Source: Olavius algarvensis associated proteobacterium Delta 3 (GTDB lineage Bacteria > Desulfobacterota > Desulfobacteria > Desulfobacterales > CAFBRK01). From it: a stretch of DNA of 64,000 nt. A program made the translations under genes and the position numbers. The notes below the pieces were generated by a model. That model did no database searches. It was not told where the DNA came from and saw only the letters and a list, made by a program, of their open reading frames with translations. Within the stretch, counting starts at the first letter, position 1; each line of letters starts with the position of its first letter. Shown here piece after piece: positions 60,843 to 64,000 of this stretch. The stretch spans positions 1-64,000 of the forward strand of contig CAFBRK010000255.1 in the NCBI GenBank assembly GCA_903231505.1, read 5' to 3'.

Positions 60843-61727
60843 ATGGATCTTTTTCTCATGACCGTGACCACCGGTGTGATGGTGGGCGGCATTTATGCAC
60901 TGGTTGCCCTCGGCTGGGTGCTTATCTATAAATGCTCGGGGGTATTGAACCTGGCCATGGGAGAGATGACGCTGATCGGGGCGTATGTTTCCCTGAGTTT
61001 TTATTCCATGGGGTTCCCGTTTATCGTTGCATTGGCCATATCTCTGGTCATCGGATTCATTCTGGGAGTCCTGACCGAGCGGATCTTCCTCGACCGGCTC
61101 ATCGGTGAACCGGTTCTGACGGTGATCATGGTCACCGTGGGGCTTTCCTTTTTCTTCAAAGGGGTGGTGGAACTGATATGGGGAACCGACACCCGGGTGT
61201 TCGAGCCGGCGGTGTTTGCCCTGGAGCCGATTCGCATCGGCCCCCTGATCATCGGGCAGGTGTACCTCTGGAGTTTCATCGCAGCCCTGGTTCTGCTGGT
61301 GGTGTTTGTCTCCTTTTTCAAATACACCCGGTGGGGCCTGGCCATGCAGGCCACGGCCGATGATGAGATGGCAGCCCTGTCGGTGGGCGTCAGCGCACGG
61401 TTTGTCTATGCGGCTGCCTGGGCCATCGCCTTCATGGCGGCCGGTGTCGGCGGAACCCTGCTTGGCAACATCAACGGATTGAACATCTCGGTCAGCTACC
61501 TGGGGCTTCTGGTGTTGCCGGCGGTCGTGCTCGGCGGACTCAATTCGGTACCCGGGGCGATTGTCGGGGGTATTGCGATCGGGATACTTCAAAATCTTTG
61601 CGGTACCTACCTGGATCGCTATTTTCCCGGCGGCGTCAAGGAGATAGCCCCCTTTGTGTTCATGGCCGTTTTTCTGCTTTTCAAACCGTATGGCTTGTGG
61701 GGGTGGGAACGCATCGAAAGGGTGTGA
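60843..61727 (+). CDS. Branched-chain-type ABC transporter permease (LivH-like)
   Basis: 294 residues, about eight membrane helices: MTVTTGVMVGGIYALVALGW, VLIYKCSGVLNLAMGEMTLI (the GxxNxAxGE signature of LivH), ISLVIGFILGVLTERIFLDR, VILTV-type VTVGLSFFFKGVVELIWGTD. The EAA-like cytoplasmic loop is AMQATADDEMAALSVGVSAR, and LPAVVLGGLNSVPGAIVGGI follows. It forms the channel with LivM. AAGGAG is nine bases before the ATG. It is third in the operon livG-ligase-livH-livM-binding protein. Confidence 0.88.
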   Translation: MDLFLMTVTTGVMVGGIYALVALGWVLIYKCSGVLNLAMGEMTLIGAYVSLSFYSMGFPFIVALAISLVIGFILGVLTERIFLDRLIGEPVLTVIMVTVGLSFFFKGVVELIWGTDTRVFEPAVFALEPIRIGPLIIGQVYLWSFIAALVLLVVFVSFFKYTRWGLAMQATADDEMAALSVGVSARFVYAAAWAIAFMAAGVGGTLLGNINGLNISVSYLGLLVLPAVVLGGLNSVPGAIVGGIAIGILQNLCGTYLDRYFPGGVKEIAPFVFMAVFLLFKPYGLWGWERIERV

Positions 61728-61793
61728 TGGAACCCCCGGTTTCAATGCACCCGATGAGCGGATGAACTACCTAAACGATTAACGGAGTTTTGA

Positions 61794-62906
61794 ATGTCGA
61801 CAACGTGGCTCCCCTGTGGTGTCTATCACCAAAATTACTCTCAGGATCAGGCCTGGTTCCAAACCAACTTTATCCGGGGGAAGATGATTCTTCTTTTTGC
61901 GATCCTTTTCATCGGGATTCCCCTGGTCGCCGACGATTACGTCCTCAGCGTCTGCAACCAAATCGGATACACGGTTCTGGGGGCTTTGGGCGTGCAGCTG
62001 CTCATCGGATTTTGCGGACAGGTCACCCTTGGCCATGCCGCATTCCTGGCGGTGGGGGCCTACACCAGCACCCTGCTGATTCTGGAGTTTCCCTGGCCAC
62101 AGGTATTGCTGGACGCCGGTTTGGCGTATCCCATCAGCATTTTTGTTGCGGCGCTGGTGGCCGGAATCTGGTGCGTGCTGTTTGGGCTGCCGTCTGCAAG
62201 AGTGAAAGGCTTCTATCTTATTTTGACCACTATGGCCGCCCAGTTCATCACCGTCGATTTTATCATCACACAATATGTGAGCCAGATCGGAGGCCGCGGC
62301 CAGGCATTTTCTCTGCCGCCGGGGACCATCAAAATCGGGCCATGGGTCATCGACAGCGACCTGAAAGTCTACTATCTCATGCTCGTACTGGCGATTCTAT
62401 GCGTATCGCTCGTGGTCAACCTGCTGCGGTCCCGGGTGGGCAGAGCCTGGGTGGCCATTCGGGACAACGACATCTCCGCCGAAGTCATGGGCATCAATGT
62501 TATCCAGTATAAACTCTTTGCCTTTTTCGTGGCCGGGTTTATCGGGGGGATTGCCGGGGCTTTCTGGATCAGCAATCTGGCGGCCATCAGCCCCGAGCAT
62601 TTTCCCTGGTTCTGGTCGTTGTGGCTCGTCGGCGTTATTCTAATCGGCGGCGTCGGCTCCATTCACGGCGTGATTTTCGGCTCCATTTTCATGGTGGTGG
62701 TCATGGAGGCTCTCCAGTTGATCATCTTTTGGTTTATGGAGCTGGGGTTTGCGTGGGCCCAACCGCTGTTCATGGACTTTCTGTTTGTCAAAGAGGCCGC
62801 ATTCGGTTTGGCCATCTGCGCCTTTATGATTTTCGAGCCCAACGGTCTATCCTACCGGTGGTGGCAGATTAAGAATTATTTCAACCTCTGGCCGTTCTCC
62901 TACTAA
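61794..62906 (+). CDS. Branched-chain-type ABC transporter permease (LivM-like)
   Basis: 370 residues, slightly longer than LivM at the N-terminus. About ten membrane helices: LLFAILFIGIPLVADDYVLS, IGYTVLGALGVQLLIGFCGQ, VTLGHAAFLAVGAYTSTLLI (the GQVTLGHAAFxAVGAY signature). The cytoplasmic loop has GRAWVAIRDNDISAEVMGIN, where AIRDNDxxAxxxGxN is diagnostic of LivM. VGVILIGGVGSIHGVIFGSI is the last core helix. It pairs with LivH. The 66-base gap to livH has no clear terminator. The N-terminal STTWLPCGVYHQNYSQDQAW extension is shared by some deltaproteobacterial members as far as I recall. Confidence 0.88.
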   Translation: MSTTWLPCGVYHQNYSQDQAWFQTNFIRGKMILLFAILFIGIPLVADDYVLSVCNQIGYTVLGALGVQLLIGFCGQVTLGHAAFLAVGAYTSTLLILEFPWPQVLLDAGLAYPISIFVAALVAGIWCVLFGLPSARVKGFYLILTTMAAQFITVDFIITQYVSQIGGRGQAFSLPPGTIKIGPWVIDSDLKVYYLMLVLAILCVSLVVNLLRSRVGRAWVAIRDNDISAEVMGINVIQYKLFAFFVAGFIGGIAGAFWISNLAAISPEHFPWFWSLWLVGVILIGGVGSIHGVIFGSIFMVVVMEALQLIIFWFMELGFAWAQPLFMDFLFVKEAAFGLAICAFMIFEPNGLSYRWWQIKNYFNLWPFSY

Positions 62907-62955
62907 GTGGCTAGTTCGTTGAGCCCGTATCTTTGATGTGGTGATTCTATGACCC

Positions 62956-63058
62956 GAATGCCTAAAATGCCTGAAATGCGCTAAAATGCCTAAAATTCAT
63001 GATGAACAAATCATTTTTATAACTTTAGGCATTTTAGGCAATTTGAATTTCAGGCATT
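62956..63058. repeat. Inverted TGCCTAAAATGCC repeats
   Basis: ATGCCTAAAATGCCTGAAAT then CGCTAAAATGCCTAAAATTC faces CTTTAGGCATTTTAGGCAAT with CAGGCAT. Together they form a long fold-back structure between livM and the binding-protein gene, which could separate their expression. Confidence 0.65.
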
Positions 63059-63210
63059 GGACCTAAATGGCGTGTACATTCTGATTTGACGTGTTCGATT
63101 TATCGTTGACCTAATTCTTAACCGCACTATCAGGGGGGGAGGTGATAGGGGCGCGAACTACTGGCAGACACCCGAGGACTTGGAACCTCTCTGAAAAAGG
63201 GGGAGACATC

Positions 63211-64000
63211 ATGCAAGGTAAAAGTATCTGGATTAAACTAGGCATCTTCTGCATTTCGCTGGCTCTGATATTCGGCTTTTCTGCGACGGCGGGGGCCGCG
63301 CAGATCAAGATCGGCGCTCTGAACGACATGACCGGTGCGACGTCCGATGTCGGTAAAGACTACGCCATGGGCATCGCCGAGGCCATTCACTACATCAATG
63401 ACATGGGGGGAGTGAACGGTAAAAAAATCAAGCTGTATCAGTTTGATTATGGCTACCGGGTTCCCGAAGCGTTGACAAAATACAAGCTGTTCAAGCGTCT
63501 CGGCGCTGTGGCGGTGCTGGGGTGGGGAACCGGTGACACCGAAGCGCTCTCACCCACAGTGACCAAGGAGCAAATGCCCTATGTGTCCGCGTCCTATTCG
63601 GCCCATCTGACCAACCCGAAAAAGACGCCGTTCAATCTGTTTGCAGCAACCGACTATTCCTCCAATGCCCGTGCCGCTCTGACGGCCTGGTACGATGTCA
63701 AATGGTCGAAACATATGGATAACGGGAAACGGAAACCGCGTTTCCAATGCTCCTACATGTTTGCGTCACCCTATTCCAGCGCGCCGATCAAGGCGATCAA
63801 GGACCAGGCCAAGCTGCTCGGTTTTGAAGTCGGACCGGACCAGGACGTTTCCCTCTTTGCCATCGACACCAAGAGCCAGGTTCTTGCCATGAAGGACTTC
63901 AAACCCGACGTCGTCTGGCACGGCAACACCACCATGTCGGTGGCCGCTACGGTTCGGGATGCTTACTCCCTGGGCCTTGGCGCCGATCACATCGTCAACA
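63211..64000 (+). CDS. ABC transporter substrate-binding protein, LivK-like (runs off the window)
   Basis: The first 263 codons only; the frame is open at 64000. It has a signal peptide (LGIFCISLALIFGFSATAGA) and then QIKIGALNDMTGATSDVGKD, the first strand of periplasmic binding-protein type I domains, YAMGIAEAIHYINDMGGVNG with KKIKLYQFDYGYRVPEALTK, VLGWGTGDTEALSPTVTKEQ and PYVSASYSAHL. GGGGGAGACATC precedes the ATG. It binds the substrate brought in by the LivH/M/G proteins. YSAHLTNPKKTPFNLFAATD departs from leucine-specific members, in keeping with a non-amino-acid ligand. High expression is likely because it is preceded by its own long spacer. Confidence 0.85.
   Translation, partial: MQGKSIWIKLGIFCISLALIFGFSATAGAAQIKIGALNDMTGATSDVGKDYAMGIAEAIHYINDMGGVNGKKIKLYQFDYGYRVPEALTKYKLFKRLGAVAVLGWGTGDTEALSPTVTKEQMPYVSASYSAHLTNPKKTPFNLFAATDYSSNARAALTAWYDVKWSKHMDNGKRKPRFQCSYMFASPYSSAPIKAIKDQAKLLGFEVGPDQDVSLFAIDTKSQVLAMKDFKPDVVWHGNTTMSVAATVRDAYSLGLGADHIVN

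Overview
The window reads as a chromosome segment from a sulfate-reducing or related member of the Desulfobacterota (Desulfosarcina-like is my best guess; this is an inference). The clues are two pyrrolysine-free MttB-family methyltransferases, a lactate-utilization type Fe-S/LUD pair, a branched-chain-type ABC operon with an acyl-CoA ligase inside it, a UXX-type glutaredoxin-like selenoprotein, and many short palindromic interspersed repeats. There is no rRNA, tRNA, CRISPR array or intact transposase.

Layout. 0.1-5.7 kb: tryptophanase, then a decayed stretch (LysR remnant, ProX/OpuAC remnant, truncated Na/Pi cotransporter) around a two-RCK potassium channel. 5.7-10 kb: a Cys-rich periplasmic protein, a LutB-LutA fusion, LutC and a Cys-motif membrane protein. 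10.3-15.2 kb: two overlapping signalling genes, a PilZ-PAS hybrid histidine kinase and a CheB-CheR-PAS fusion. 15.5-17.8 kb: an SRPBCC protein and a phospholipase-D lipoprotein. 18-24.6 kb: an RpiR regulator divergent from soxB-soxD-soxA-soxG (sarcosine oxidase type). 25.1-31.5 kb: a three-gene operon, GFA-family protein -> MmgE/PrpD -> a 1518-residue GlmS-like protein. 31.9-37.5 kb: two MttB paralogs, a second RpiR regulator in divergent orientation, and a GlcD-type FAD oxidase. 37.5-44.5 kb: remnants (amylosucrase N-terminus, second SRPBCC copy with two stops), GIY-YIG protein, methyltransferase, porin, truncated hemoglobin and an MFS exporter. 44.6-46.6 kb: upp and a frameshifted uraA. 46.9-52.8 kb: haloacid dehalogenase, MBL hydrolase, and a sigma54 activator-SDR-cupin run. 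53-57.6 kb: ICMT-like protein, ptsH-ptsI-smpB, a short selenoprotein and a LOG protein. 57.7 kb to the end: livG, AMP ligase, livH, livM and a partial substrate-binding protein.

How the genes fit together. The 18-37 kb block looks like one C1/N-methyl catabolic island: sarcosine demethylation, two MttB-type methyltransferases, a GFA protein of the formaldehyde-handling superfamily and two closely related RpiR regulators. Both regulator intergenic regions carry matching A/T-rich palindromic motifs, which suggests co-regulation. The most unusual protein is the giant GlmS-like one: its glutaminase domain is split by an insertion of about 300 residues, and a second, degenerate SIS pair appears to follow the normal one. 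The most easily missed gene is the selenoprotein at 56568-56786, which a standard gene caller would break at its in-frame TGA. Pseudogenes and repeats are frequent, so the genome looks mobile or decaying in its accessory parts.
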